41,764 bases of DNA from assembly GCA_947385875.1 (NCBI GenBank), contig CANDMV010000019.1, positions 1 through 41,764 on the forward strand. Reading direction: 5' to 3'. The translations under genes were made by a program, and so were the position numbers. The DNA comes from an uncultured Eubacterium sp. (GTDB lineage Bacteria; Bacillota; Clostridia; Lachnospirales; Lachnospiraceae). Positions 7,449 to 14,971 of this stretch are shown one piece after another (position 1 is the stretch's first letter; each line of letters opens with the position of its first letter). The notes beneath the pieces are model-generated. The model had not been told where the DNA came from, searched no databases, and saw nothing but the letters and a program-made list of their open reading frames with translations.

Positions 7449-8716
7449 TATTCCACCTTCTCTTTTTGATAATCTACCTTCCTCTTTTCTCTTGATATAC
7501 CACCATTTAAATGGTCTATTTTATCCTGATTTAAAAATGATGCGCGCTTAATGGAATCAGCTCCGTATTTTTCGCGGATGCTGTCAACGGCACGGTCTAG
7601 TTTTTCCAGCTTTTCGTAGTTGGTTTTATCGAACAAGGAAAGCTGACGGCTGCTTCCGTCTTTGGTTGCTTTGCTTGTATGTATACCGAGATGACGGATG
7701 GGCGTCCCGTCCCAGACCTCGTCAAACAATCTGCATGATGCGTCATAGATTTCTTTTGTAAGGTCGGTTGCAGCATTCAGCATACACTGGTGTGAGATAC
7801 AGCTGAGGTCGTAAAAGCGTATGCTGACAGAGACGGATTCGATTCGGACATGGTCTTTACGCAGACGTCTGCCGATTGTTTCTGAAAGAGACAATAGAAC
7901 CATTTTGGCAGTCGGGGCATCTGTTACATCGAAGGCGATGGTGGTCGAATTGCCATAACCTTTATTGTCAGGCGGAACAGGTTCGACGACAGATACATCG
8001 TGTCCGTTTGCGAAGTTCCAGATAACTTCTCCATGTTTGTTTAATATTGATTTTATAACTTCAGGATCTGTGCGGGCCAAATCGCCGATCGTGCGTATGC
8101 CGATGGACTTTAATTTTTTTTCTGAAGCGCTTCCTACAAAAAATAAATCGCGGATGGAAAGGGGCCACATTTTTTCCTGAATTTCTTCTGTATATAAAGT
8201 ATGGACGAGATTTGGCTTTTTAAAATCGCTTGCCATTTTCGCAAGCAGTTTTTTATCAGATATGCCTGCGTTTACCGTAAATCCTAGGGTGTGGTATATT
8301 TCATCTTTTATTGTCGTAGCAGCGACAACGGGCGGGCCGAACAGGGTCTGTGTGCCGGTCATGTCCATAAATGCTTCGTCAATACTGTACTGTTCTACCT
8401 GGTCAGAATATTTGTTTAGGATCTGCATAAATGCTTTGGAGCTTTTTTCATATAGTTCGTAGTGGGGCGGTACCAGCGTAAGCTCAGGGCATTTGCGCAG
8501 GGCGTCTACAATTGGTTCGCCGGTCTGTATGTGATACTTTTTGGCAGGGATGGATTTGGCCAGAATAATGCCGTGTCGCTTTGCCATGTCACCGCCTACA
8601 GCAGATGGTATTGTACGAAGGTCTAGCGTGCCGTTTAAATGGCGGATTCTGTATACGGCTTCCCATGATAAAAACGCACTGTTTACATCGATATGGAATA
8701 TAGTTTTTCTCTGCAT
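7448..8716 (-). CDS. dinB: Y-family translesion DNA polymerase (DinB/Pol IV-like)
   Basis: A 422-residue Y-family polymerase. The palm carboxylates are Asp10 (FHIDVNSAF) and Asp113/Glu114 (YSIDEAFMD). Phe15 sits at the steric-gate position. Thumb helix-hairpin-helix motifs ('LKSIGIRTIGDLARTD') and a little-finger domain follow. Such enzymes copy damaged DNA with low fidelity. The C-terminal tail (after about 380) is charged and lacks an obvious clamp-binding QxxLF, although 'RQLSLFDKT' (about 360) could serve. AGGAGG is 8 nt from the ATG, and a TATAAT lies upstream on the minus strand (8744-8749). No LexA box was found, so SOS control is not supported by the sequence. Confidence 0.9.
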   Translation of the reverse strand: MQRKTIFHIDVNSAFLSWEAVYRIRHLNGTLDLRTIPSAVGGDMAKRHGIILAKSIPAKKYHIQTGEPIVDALRKCPELTLVPPHYELYEKSSKAFMQILNKYSDQVEQYSIDEAFMDMTGTQTLFGPPVVAATTIKDEIYHTLGFTVNAGISDKKLLAKMASDFKKPNLVHTLYTEEIQEKMWPLSIRDLFFVGSASEKKLKSIGIRTIGDLARTDPEVIKSILNKHGEVIWNFANGHDVSVVEPVPPDNKGYGNSTTIAFDVTDAPTAKMVLLSLSETIGRRLRKDHVRIESVSVSIRFYDLSCISHQCMLNAATDLTKEIYDASCRLFDEVWDGTPIRHLGIHTSKATKDGSSRQLSLFDKTNYEKLEKLDRAVDSIREKYGADSIKRASFLNQDKIDHLNGGISREKRKVDYQKEKVE

Positions 8717-8799
8717 ATGACGTACTCCTCCTGTCTGTGGGTTATTATATCCTAAATAGCGTGAAATGATTCATTATGTATATAGATGTTATAGGTCTT

Positions 8800-8878
8800 T
8801 CGCCAAAGGCAAGCTTCCAATAGGCCGGATGCTGTTAATTTTTACAGCACAGCCGCTTTTCGGCTGGGTGTGAAAATC
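8800..8878 (-). repeat. Dispersed repeat, copy 1 (related copy at 24817-24908)
   Basis: On the reverse strand it reads 'ttcacaccc.gccgaaaag.ggctgtgctgtaaaaa...gcatccggcctattggaag.ttgcctttggcg', matching 24819-24900 with few differences. It fills part of the 300-bp space between dinB and the small toxin gene. No gene is visible in it. Confidence 0.7.
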
Positions 8879-8921
8879 AGCAGCATGTTAACTGGCTGTT
8901 ATAGGAATGTGGGAATTATTG

Positions 8922-8950
8922 TTGTAGAGCGTCAAAAGATGTGTTATAAT
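8922..8950 (+). promoter_or_regulatory. Promoter of the holin-like toxin gene
   Basis: TTGTAG (8922-8927), a 17-bp spacer and a perfect TATAAT (8945-8950). Transcription would start near 8957 and give a leader of about 60 nt before the toxin ATG. Confidence 0.65.
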
Positions 8951-9016
8951 GCCGAAAGAGTAACTGTGATACAAGGTGGTGAACCTCCCGGATTTGAAAG
9001 AAGGGAAGTGGTGCAG

Positions 9017-9112
9017 ATGGATACATACCAGATTATAAGCCTGTTATTTTTAGGCGGTAACTTCCTGATCGCGCTGCTTGCTTATATAGATAGGAATAAC
9101 AAGCGAAAATAA
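9017..9112 (+). CDS. Putative holin-like toxin (Hol-Tox type, 31 aa)
   Basis: A 31-residue peptide, MDTYQIISLLFLGG then NFLIALLAYIDRNNKRK. It has one hydrophobic helix and a basic tail, the standard form of the Firmicutes Hol-Tox family (start MDTYQ, end in a K/R cluster). GAAGTGGTGCAG precedes the ATG, as is usual for these genes. The 3' region repeats the family's typical layout: the 'acttgaccgtcgggt' hairpin, then a 'gtcaaccac' hairpin and a T run. Homologues act as membrane toxins of type I systems held off by an antisense RNA. A matching antisense gene over the 3' end is likely, but I found no clean antisense promoter. An upstream in-frame extension to 8870 is not supported. Confidence 0.75.
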   Translation: MDTYQIISLLFLGGNFLIALLAYIDRNNKRK

Positions 9113-9114
9113 AT

Positions 9115-9196
9115 AAACCTACCTTGTACTTGACCGTCGGGTAGGTTTACATAACCAATCTGGGAGTCAACCACTTTGTGGGCGGTTACTCTTTTT
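9115..9196 (+). terminator. Double hairpin 3' of the toxin gene
   Basis: Hairpin 1 is AAACCTACC (9115-9123) with GGTAGGTTT (9140-9148), a perfect 9-bp stem. Hairpin 2 is imperfect, around CCAC-ttt-GTGG (9171-9181), and is followed by CTTTTTAT. Together they would terminate the toxin mRNA. In related loci this is also the region that pairs with the antisense RNA. Confidence 0.65.
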
Positions 9197-9287
9197 ATAT
9201 CAATAATATAACATATATTGTATTTGATTGCAAGGATTTTAATCGTAATTTTAGCTTGAACTTAGGTATAAAATATGGGGTGAATCT

Positions 9288-9836
9288 ATGACAAAATATT
9301 TGCAGATTCGGCACTGGGATTATTGGTGGGGAGTTTATGGATATCTGGATGCGCTTGTGTCCGGGGTGGAATTTAGTATTACAGAAGACAGGGATGGGGA
9401 ACAGCTGTTTTTTCACATGGATCTCTATACTCTGCCTGCATTGGAGGAATTCTTAAAGTCAGAGGAGTATATAGAAAAGACTGACAGATCTTTTCCGTGC
9501 TTTGTGGAGATGTCATCTGCGCTTCACAGGGGAAGCATGGAATATTTTATAGGTGGATTATATTATAGAGATTACTGGCCGGAAATTGCTTGGTGTAATC
9601 AGTTTTGGCAGGAAGAGAAGGGGATATTCAGCTTGAAATCGCCAGAACGTGAACCTTATTATGCAGTGGTGTTTATACGTGAAGAAAGGCCGCTTTTGCC
9701 GAAACTGCTTTTGGAATGGGTGAAAAAATTGTCAGTGCCGTTATTTCGAATAAGTGATGATTATGAAATAGCGAATCAGCCATCGTATGAAGCTGCTGGG
9801 GCAGAGTATCAATTAGAACTGGAGCGTATGAAATAA
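9288..9836 (+). CDS. Hypothetical protein, 182 aa
   Basis: A complete soluble protein rich in Trp, Tyr and acidic residues ('IRHWDYWWGVYGYLDALVSG', 'YYRDYWPEIAWCNQFWQEEKG'). There is no signal peptide or membrane segment. I do not recognise a family. The start at 9288 has a weak GGGGTG site 6 nt upstream. It lies between the toxin and the SRAP gene on the same strand, 114 bp from the latter, and may be expressed alone. Confidence 0.65.
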   Translation: MTKYLQIRHWDYWWGVYGYLDALVSGVEFSITEDRDGEQLFFHMDLYTLPALEEFLKSEEYIEKTDRSFPCFVEMSSALHRGSMEYFIGGLYYRDYWPEIAWCNQFWQEEKGIFSLKSPEREPYYAVVFIREERPLLPKLLLEWVKKLSVPLFRISDDYEIANQPSYEAAGAEYQLELERMK

Positions 9837-9950
9837 ACTTTCAATAAGCAGCTGATTAAATTGATCTTTCGGGTATAAAATAGTAAAATTGTATCAATAG
9901 TAAAAGTACATTTAATATATTTATCTGCAGAGAATTATGGAGGTATTGAT

Positions 9951-10565
9951 ATGTGCGGCCGTTATTATGTAGATGACGATACGATTAGAGAAACAGAGCG
10001 GATTGTCCGGGAAGTAGACCGAAAGATGAAAAAATTAAAAGCCGGGGATGTATACCCATCTGGCAGAGCGGCTGTGATTACCGGAAAGACGAATGGGCTG
10101 CGGCTGGAAGAAATGAACTGGGGTTTTCCAAGGAATCAGGGTAGCGGGCTGCTAATTAATGCACGAGCGGAAACTGTGCTGGAACGAAAGATGTTTCGGG
10201 AGAATGTACGCCGCAGACGGTGTATTATTCCGGCAAAATGGTTTTATGAATGGGACGCTGAGAAATATAAGGTCTCTTTTATGCGGGTGGAAGAGCCTGT
10301 GTTGTATATGGCGGGGGTTTATGGCTGTTTTCAGGATGAAGAGAGGTTTATTATATTGACAACGCAGGCGAATGATTCGGTTCGTCCAGTGCATCATAGA
10401 ATGCCGGTTATATTGGAGAAAAATGAATTGGAAAGTTGGATGTGTTTGGGAACGTCGCAAGAAGAACAAAGACAAGATGATGTTTTAAAATCTATATTAA
10501 ATAAAATTCCTCCTATGCTTAAAAGGGAGCAGGAATATGAGCAGCAGAGCCTTGTGTTTGGGTGA
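9951..10565 (+). CDS. SRAP-domain protein (YedK/HMCES family)
   Basis: A 204-residue SOS response-associated peptidase domain protein. The invariant Cys2 (MCGRYYV) forms a thiazolidine cross-link with abasic sites in single-stranded DNA. Asn70, Arg72 and Glu74 (NARAET), Glu100 (KWFYEWD) and the 'VHHRMPVIL' His near 149 complete the active site. It protects abasic sites at replication forks. A GGAGG site 8 nt upstream supports the ATG, which must be used because Cys2 is catalytic. Other repair genes are in the window (dinB, the OGG1-like glycosylase) but are not adjacent. No LexA box was found. Confidence 0.92.
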   Translation: MCGRYYVDDDTIRETERIVREVDRKMKKLKAGDVYPSGRAAVITGKTNGLRLEEMNWGFPRNQGSGLLINARAETVLERKMFRENVRRRRCIIPAKWFYEWDAEKYKVSFMRVEEPVLYMAGVYGCFQDEERFIILTTQANDSVRPVHHRMPVILEKNELESWMCLGTSQEEQRQDDVLKSILNKIPPMLKREQEYEQQSLVFG

Positions 10566-10608
10566 AGCGTACAAGGCTGTAACAAAATAGTCGCTGCTAT
10601 TCGGGGCG

Positions 10609-10680
10609 ATATTGGCAGGTCAGCCAATATGTAGCACTTGATCTGAACTACTACAAAATCTTAAGTTAATGACATTGCCC
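10609..10680 (+). repeat. Dispersed palindromic repeat (right half of the 31.2-31.8 kb element)
   Basis: ATATTGGC-aggtca-GCCAATAT forms a hairpin. The following 'gtagcacttgatctgaac...' to CTTAAGTTAATGACATTG matches 31723-31777 closely. It lies in the 298-bp gap before the DUF6273 gene. The remainder of that gap has only a short 'gttacagtgaagc' stretch related to 37507-37537. Confidence 0.65.
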
Positions 10681-10863
10681 GTGAATCGTAACAAATAGTC
10701 AGTAAGTTCATTTATTAATACTTGCATTTGTGATGAAATACATATAAGATAGCTGTAATGGCTGTTTTACAGTCTGGTAAATTTTCGTTACAGTGAAGCA
10801 AAAGGCCAACCTGCAACAATATTTGTTATAAATATGAGTGCAAATGCTTAGGAGGAGTCGTTT

Positions 10864-12108
10864 ATGGCAAAAAGAAAGAAAAAAGCAGAAGTCATTCTGA
10901 CGCCAGAGCAGCAGATAGAAGCAGATTATCAAAAAGCTGTCCGCCGTATGGAGGGGGCAGAAAAGATGCTTCAGTCGGAAGACAGGCTGCATATGTATAG
11001 AGAGGCCGTTCAGATGTTTGAAGCACTGGGAGATTATGAAGACAGTGAGGCACGCAAAAAGCGCTGTAAAAAGCGCCTGCCGATAGCCCGCAGGGAATAT
11101 CGGGAGGAAGTATATCAGACAGGAATGCAGCTGAAAAAGGAAGCAAAAAGTTCTGCAGATTATGAAGCTGCGATCACAGAATTTCATAGGCTCAGACGAG
11201 AGTACAAAGATCTTCCCGAACAGATAGCTGAATGTGAAAAGCTGAAAGAAAAAGCATTAAGGAATGAGCGTGTGAAAACGATTGTTGGGAAAATATTTGC
11301 GATTATGGCATTGGCAGCGGCTGCTGCCCTGTTTCTATTTCTTCGATCACCGGCAGCTTATTATATAGAAGGCAGCTTTCTTATGGCGGTTGAGGATTTT
11401 GAACGGGCGAATACGATTTTTTCCAAAAGCAGGGGCTATAAGGATACTGAGGAACGTGTGAGGGAATGTAATTATCAAAGAGCGCTGAAAGCTGCTTCGG
11501 AAGGAAACTATACGAAAGCAGTCAGCCTGCTGTATGACAAAGTAGGGGAGTATAAGGATGCTTTGGAGAGAAAGGCACAGTATGAAATGGAAGTATTGGC
11601 AGAAGCCAAGATCGGCGATGTCGTGACCTTTGGTGAGGCAAAATGGTTTGTGGCGGATGCAGCAGGCGCAGGATCAAAGCTCCTTGTTCGAAGAAAGCCG
11701 GTAAAAGAAAATACTGTTTACCAAATGGCAGGAAAAGAAGCTGTCTGGGAGCAGTCGAATATGAGGTCATGGCTGAATGGAGAATTTTATGAGACGTGTT
11801 TTTCCCGTTATGAGCAGGAAGCTATTTTAGATACACAGATTGTAATGAAAGAAAACAGCGCTTATGGCACAAAGGGCGGAAATCAAACAAATGACCGAGT
11901 GTTTTTATTGGATGAAGAGGAGGCAGGAAAGTATCAGGAGTTATTGGAATCGGATGAAAATCAGAAGGCATGGTGGCTGCGCACGCTTGGAAAAACTACG
12001 GACAGTGTAGCATTTGTGTCTGCAGAAGGAAAAGTCATGCCTTATGGGTACGCAGCAGATACGAAGGAACTGGCGGTACGGCCGGCAATCTGGGTGTTAT
12101 ACCCATAA
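10864..12108 (+). CDS. Single-pass membrane protein with TPR-like repeats and C-terminal DUF6273 domain
   Basis: 414 residues. A basic, helical cytoplasmic part (1-135) contains TPR-like 'EAVQMFEALGDYEDSEARKKRC' and 'AAITEFHRLRREYKDLPEQIAEC' units. One membrane helix is at about 139-161. More 'GDYKDA'-type repeats (about 170-235, 'SRGYKDTEERVRECNYQRAL', 'YDKVGEYKDALERKAQYE') precede a DUF6273 domain (about 245-414; 'EAVWEQSNMRSWLNGEFYE', 'WWLRTLG', 'VRPAIWV'). DUF6273 is common in Lachnospiraceae surface proteins and has no known function. AGGAGG lies before the ATG. It is probably monocistronic; the terminator at 12293 follows. Confidence 0.8.
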   Translation: MAKRKKKAEVILTPEQQIEADYQKAVRRMEGAEKMLQSEDRLHMYREAVQMFEALGDYEDSEARKKRCKKRLPIARREYREEVYQTGMQLKKEAKSSADYEAAITEFHRLRREYKDLPEQIAECEKLKEKALRNERVKTIVGKIFAIMALAAAAALFLFLRSPAAYYIEGSFLMAVEDFERANTIFSKSRGYKDTEERVRECNYQRALKAASEGNYTKAVSLLYDKVGEYKDALERKAQYEMEVLAEAKIGDVVTFGEAKWFVADAAGAGSKLLVRRKPVKENTVYQMAGKEAVWEQSNMRSWLNGEFYETCFSRYEQEAILDTQIVMKENSAYGTKGGNQTNDRVFLLDEEEAGKYQELLESDENQKAWWLRTLGKTTDSVAFVSAEGKVMPYGYAADTKELAVRPAIWVLYP

Positions 12109-12122
12109 GCATACTGGTGGAC

Positions 12123-12216
12123 TGTCTGCTTGGTATCTGTACAAATGAATCATTCATATATCTGATGTATTTACTAATGTATGCAGATACAAATTTGTAC
12201 AAATACCAAGCAGACA
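12123..12216. repeat. 94-bp palindromic element with 24-bp inverted ends
   Basis: The ends are TGTCTGCTTGGTAT..TGTACAAAT (12123-12146) and its inverse (12193-12216), with one mismatch over 24 bp. It begins 15 bp after the stop of the DUF6273 gene and has no coding content. It looks like a small non-autonomous element, or a very stable 3'-UTR hairpin. Confidence 0.65.
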
Positions 12217-12231
12217 ATACACTAGAGCGTG

Positions 12232-12251
12232 TTTGAAAAATCCGGGTAGTT
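12232..12251 (+). repeat. Solo end of the CTAG MITE family
   Basis: CTAGAGCGTGTTTGAAAAAT is identical to the element end at 41713. The sequence that follows does not match the complete element, so this is a solo or degraded end. Confidence 0.65.
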
Positions 12252-12292
12252 GTATGATTTGCCCCAAATTGTAACAATGAGAGTTGAGTAAG

Positions 12293-12342
12293 ACAGCGCG
12301 GTTGATCCTTTTTTGTGAATGAAAGGAAACCGTGCTGTTTTT
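12293..12342 (+). terminator. Intrinsic terminator between the DUF6273 gene and the NfeD gene
   Basis: ACAGCGCGGTT (12293-12303) pairs with AACCGTGCTGT (12328-12338), with one G-U pair, followed by TTTTT. The rest of the 432-bp gap (12109-12540) holds the two repeats above and the NfeD promoter. Confidence 0.65.
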
Positions 12343-12478
12343 CTATGGAGTGTGACATAGATATTATAAAATATAGAATGACAAATAGAATTAAATCGGG
12401 CATAGCAAAAGCCTTGTCATGGCATGTGATGTAAACTATTACAAAAAAATTACTTTTTTATAAAATTTTGTGTATATA

Positions 12479-12507
12479 TTGCACAATCCTCCAAAAGGAG
12501 ATATTAT
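12479..12507 (+). promoter_or_regulatory. Promoter of the NfeD-flotillin operon
   Basis: TTGCAC (12479-12484), a 17-bp spacer and TATTAT (12502-12507). The spacer holds the small palindrome TCCTccaaAAGGA. No sigma-W type promoter (TGAAAC...CGTA) was seen, unlike the Bacillus yuaFG operon. Confidence 0.55.
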
Positions 12508-12540
12508 ATAGATATAGAACTTCTGAAAGGGGAGCAGCTT

Positions 12541-13074
12541 ATGGATGCACAGACTATTTATATAACTTGTATCATTGGCGGGATTTTGCTGCTGTTAATT
12601 TCCATTGTATTCAGTGCTGTCGGAGATTTTTTTGATTTTGCAGCATTTGATCTGTTCAGCTTTGATATTGGGGATTTCGATGTGGATATTCTGCCGGTTT
12701 CCATGAAGTCGCTGTGTCTGGCGGCAACTGTATTTGGAAGTGTCAGCATGATGCTGATCGCGCAGCCGTCTGGCCTGCGGCATGTGATAGCAGGTGTATG
12801 CGCTTATATCGGTGCGTTTATCGTGCAGAATATTACCGGTTTTCTGAAAAACCACCAGTCAGAAGCTGAGTCAATTGAAAGTATCTGCAGCCGCAGTTAT
12901 GTGGTTAATGTATCGATACCTGAACAGGGGTATGGTTCTGTGGCTAGCTCAGACCGGGAACGTTCTGTGATTACCATGACAGCAAAATCCATGGATGGCA
13001 GTGCGATTACAGTTGGGACGAAGGTGAATATCGTTCAAATCACAGATCATGTGGCAATCGTCATGAAAATATAG
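12541..13074 (+). CDS. NfeD-like membrane protein (YuaF type)
   Basis: 177 residues: an N-terminal helix (about 6-28), a D/F-rich stretch, two further helices (about 55-103), and a C-terminal beta-rich domain of the NfeD OB-fold type ('IPEQGYGSVASSDRERSVITMTAKS...AITVGTKVNIVQITDHVAIVM'). Short NfeD proteins of this sort are encoded next to flotillins and work with them in membrane microdomains; a flotillin gene follows at 13332. GAAAGGGGAG precedes the ATG. Confidence 0.85.
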   Translation: MDAQTIYITCIIGGILLLLISIVFSAVGDFFDFAAFDLFSFDIGDFDVDILPVSMKSLCLAATVFGSVSMMLIAQPSGLRHVIAGVCAYIGAFIVQNITGFLKNHQSEAESIESICSRSYVVNVSIPEQGYGSVASSDRERSVITMTAKSMDGSAITVGTKVNIVQITDHVAIVMKI

Positions 13075-13161
13075 AAGCATGAATATGCAGGAAGGTATGG
13101 CTATGATGATGTAGTAATCAAAATGAAGTTAAGTTTGATTAGGCAGGAAATAACGAATAAA

Positions 13162-13323
13162 GGATTCATTTAGAGAACAATCGCTGTATTTCTGTACAGA
13201 CAGGGATAGAATAGAGGATTCATCTGGAAAAAACAGCTGTATTTCTGTACAGACAGGGATAAAAATAAGGGATTCTTTATGAAAGAACAGCTGAATGCTG
13301 CACTGACAGCAGATAAAAGGAGG
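13162..13323 (+). repeat. Three tandem copies of a 54-bp unit upstream of the flotillin gene
   Basis: Units start at 13162, 13216 and 13270, each with 'ggatt'. Units 1 and 2 share 'ctgtatttctgtacagacag' and the following 'ggata'. Unit 3 is diverged and ends in the flotillin ribosome site. Each of the first two contains the small palindrome CTGTatttCTGTACAG. This may be a regulatory array or a local duplication. Confidence 0.75.
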
Positions 13324-13331
13324 ATATAAGT

Positions 13332-14894
13332 ATGATGATAAAAGAATTTTTACCAATAATTGCGATTCCGCTAGTAATTATTCTTGTATTGATTGCGATT
13401 TTTTCTATGTGGAAAAAAGTGCCGCAGGACAAAGCAGGAGTAATTACAGGTCTGAAAAGGCGTGTCATTACTGGCGGCGGCGGACTTGTTATTCCAGGCG
13501 TTGAGCGGATTGATTATATATCCCTGGGGAATATGCCGCTGCGTGTAGATACAAAAGGAAGCCTGTCATCGCAGGGCGTTCCGATTTCAGTCAGCACGAC
13601 AGCAGTTATCAAAGTGCGGAACTCGCCGGATGCGATTCTGACAGCTATAGAGCAGTTTACGGGGAAGAATGAGCAGGAAATTATTAAAAATATCATGTCT
13701 ACGGCGACTGCTGTATTGGAGGGCAAGCTGCGTGAGATTATCGCGACGATGACAGTCGAGGATTTATACCAGAAGAGGGAGGCTTTTTCCAGTCAGGTGC
13801 AGGAAGTCGTCGGTACTGAGTTGGGCAATATGGGGCTTGAAGTAAAGAACTTTACGATTACAGATATATCAGATGAAAACGGATATATCGAAGCTCTCGG
13901 TGAAGGCATGATCGCTCAGCGTAAAAAGGATGCTGAGATTCAAAAATCAGAAGCAAAGCGTGAGCAGGATGAGCGTACTTCTGAAAATATAAAAATCGGC
14001 GAGCAGGCGAAATTAGAAGCAGCTACGGCAATCAAGCAGGCAGAAAAGGAAAAGCAGGTTGCAGAGGCACGCTATCAGAAGGAAATCAGTACAGCGAATG
14101 CGGAAGCAGAGCTGGCACATGACATACAGCGTAAAAAGACACAGAAAGAAGTTATTCAGGCAGAGATGGATGCAGAATTAATCCGTCAGCAGAGACAAAA
14201 AGAGATTACTGAGGCGGAGATTCAGGTGCAGATTACACAGGCGCAGAAGAATACGGAGCTCGCAGAACAAAAAGCGCTTGAAAAAGAAAAGCAGCTGCTT
14301 TCTGAAGTAGTAAAGCCGGCAGAAGCCGGCAGAAAGAGACAGGAACAGGAGTCAGAAGCAGATAAGTATGCTGAGATTAAAAAAGCAGAGGCTGAGGCTG
14401 AGAAAAAGAAAATAGATGCACTTGCGGAAGCGGAGGCAATCAAGGCAAAGGCACTTGCGGAGGCAGATGCGATTGAGGCAAGAGCAAAAGCGGAAGCAGA
14501 AGCGATCGCGCGCAAAGGTAATGCAGAGGCAGAAGCAAAGAAAGCCTCCCTGCTTGCCGAAGCAGAAGGTCTGGAACGAAAAGCAGAAGCTATGCAGAAA
14601 TTAAACAGCGCCGGTGTCATCCAGATGGTGATTGATAAGCTGCCTGAAATGGCAAGCGCTGTGGCTCAGCCGCTTACGGCGATTGATAAGATTTCAATCA
14701 TTGACAGTGGCAGCGGAGAATCCGGGGTATCTCAGATGGGAAACTATGTGCCTTCTCTGCTGGCGAAGACGATGGAGACAGTGAAAGAGACGACAGGATT
14801 TGACATGATCGATGCGATGAAGTCGAATACCATTCAGGCACAGACAGATCGTAATATCAAAGTGGAAGGAATTGGCCCAAAAGATAGGCTGTAA
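13332..14894 (+). CDS. floT: Flotillin-family SPFH/band 7 protein
   Basis: 520 residues. An N-terminal hydrophobic hairpin (about 8-27) precedes an SPFH domain (about 30-200; 'VPQDKAGVITGLKRRVITGGGGLVIPGVERIDYISL', 'LGNMGLEVKNFTITDISDENGY'). A long coiled coil with repeated EA/KAEAEA motifs (about 200-420) and a hydrophobic C-terminal oligomerisation segment follow. It scaffolds membrane microdomains. It is downstream of its NfeD partner, but 257 bp with tandem repeats separate them. AAAGGAGG is close to the ATG. The length and layout match Bacillus FloT/YuaG. Confidence 0.92.
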   Translation: MMIKEFLPIIAIPLVIILVLIAIFSMWKKVPQDKAGVITGLKRRVITGGGGLVIPGVERIDYISLGNMPLRVDTKGSLSSQGVPISVSTTAVIKVRNSPDAILTAIEQFTGKNEQEIIKNIMSTATAVLEGKLREIIATMTVEDLYQKREAFSSQVQEVVGTELGNMGLEVKNFTITDISDENGYIEALGEGMIAQRKKDAEIQKSEAKREQDERTSENIKIGEQAKLEAATAIKQAEKEKQVAEARYQKEISTANAEAELAHDIQRKKTQKEVIQAEMDAELIRQQRQKEITEAEIQVQITQAQKNTELAEQKALEKEKQLLSEVVKPAEAGRKRQEQESEADKYAEIKKAEAEAEKKKIDALAEAEAIKAKALAEADAIEARAKAEAEAIARKGNAEAEAKKASLLAEAEGLERKAEAMQKLNSAGVIQMVIDKLPEMASAVAQPLTAIDKISIIDSGSGESGVSQMGNYVPSLLAKTMETVKETTGFDMIDAMKSNTIQAQTDRNIKVEGIGPKDRL

Positions 14895-14908
14895 GCTCAG
14901 CATTATAG

Positions 14909-14937
14909 GTCATAATAGAAAAATCCCTGCATACAAT
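14909..14937 (+). promoter_or_regulatory. Sigma-E-like promoter of spoIIID
   Basis: GTCATAAT (14909-14916), a 13-bp spacer and CATACAAT (14930-14937). These are close to the mother-cell sigma-E consensus of spore formers (-35 near kcATATT, -10 CATACAaT). The -10 lies in the left arm of the flotillin terminator hairpin. Confidence 0.6.
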
Positions 14938-14971
14938 TTAATAACAAGGATTGTATGCAGGGGTTTCTTTT
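14925..14971 (+). terminator. Flotillin terminator overlapping the spoIIID start region
   Basis: CCCTGCATACAA (14925-14936) pairs with TTGTATGCAGGG (14951-14962), a perfect 12-bp stem, followed by TTTCTTTT. The right arm contains the AGGGG ribosome site of spoIIID. Confidence 0.7.

Noticed and set aside
8717..8800. LexA/SOS box in front of dinB
   Set aside because: No CGAAC-N4-GTTCG-like sequence is present; the SRAP and glycosylase upstream regions also lack one.
12479..12540. Sigma-W type promoter for the NfeD-flotillin genes, as in Bacillus
   Set aside because: No TGAAAC/CGTA pair; the visible promoter is of sigma-A type.
13162..13323. Possible CRISPR array
   Set aside because: The units are contiguous 54-bp imperfect tandem repeats with no unique spacers and no cas genes.
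13129..13356. 75-aa minus-strand frame with 18-aa repeats
   Set aside because: The repeated peptide is a consequence of the 54-bp DNA period; there is no ribosome site.
14222..14620. 132-aa Ala/Ser-rich frame opposite flotillin
   Set aside because: It is the mirror of the KAEAEA coiled-coil codons.
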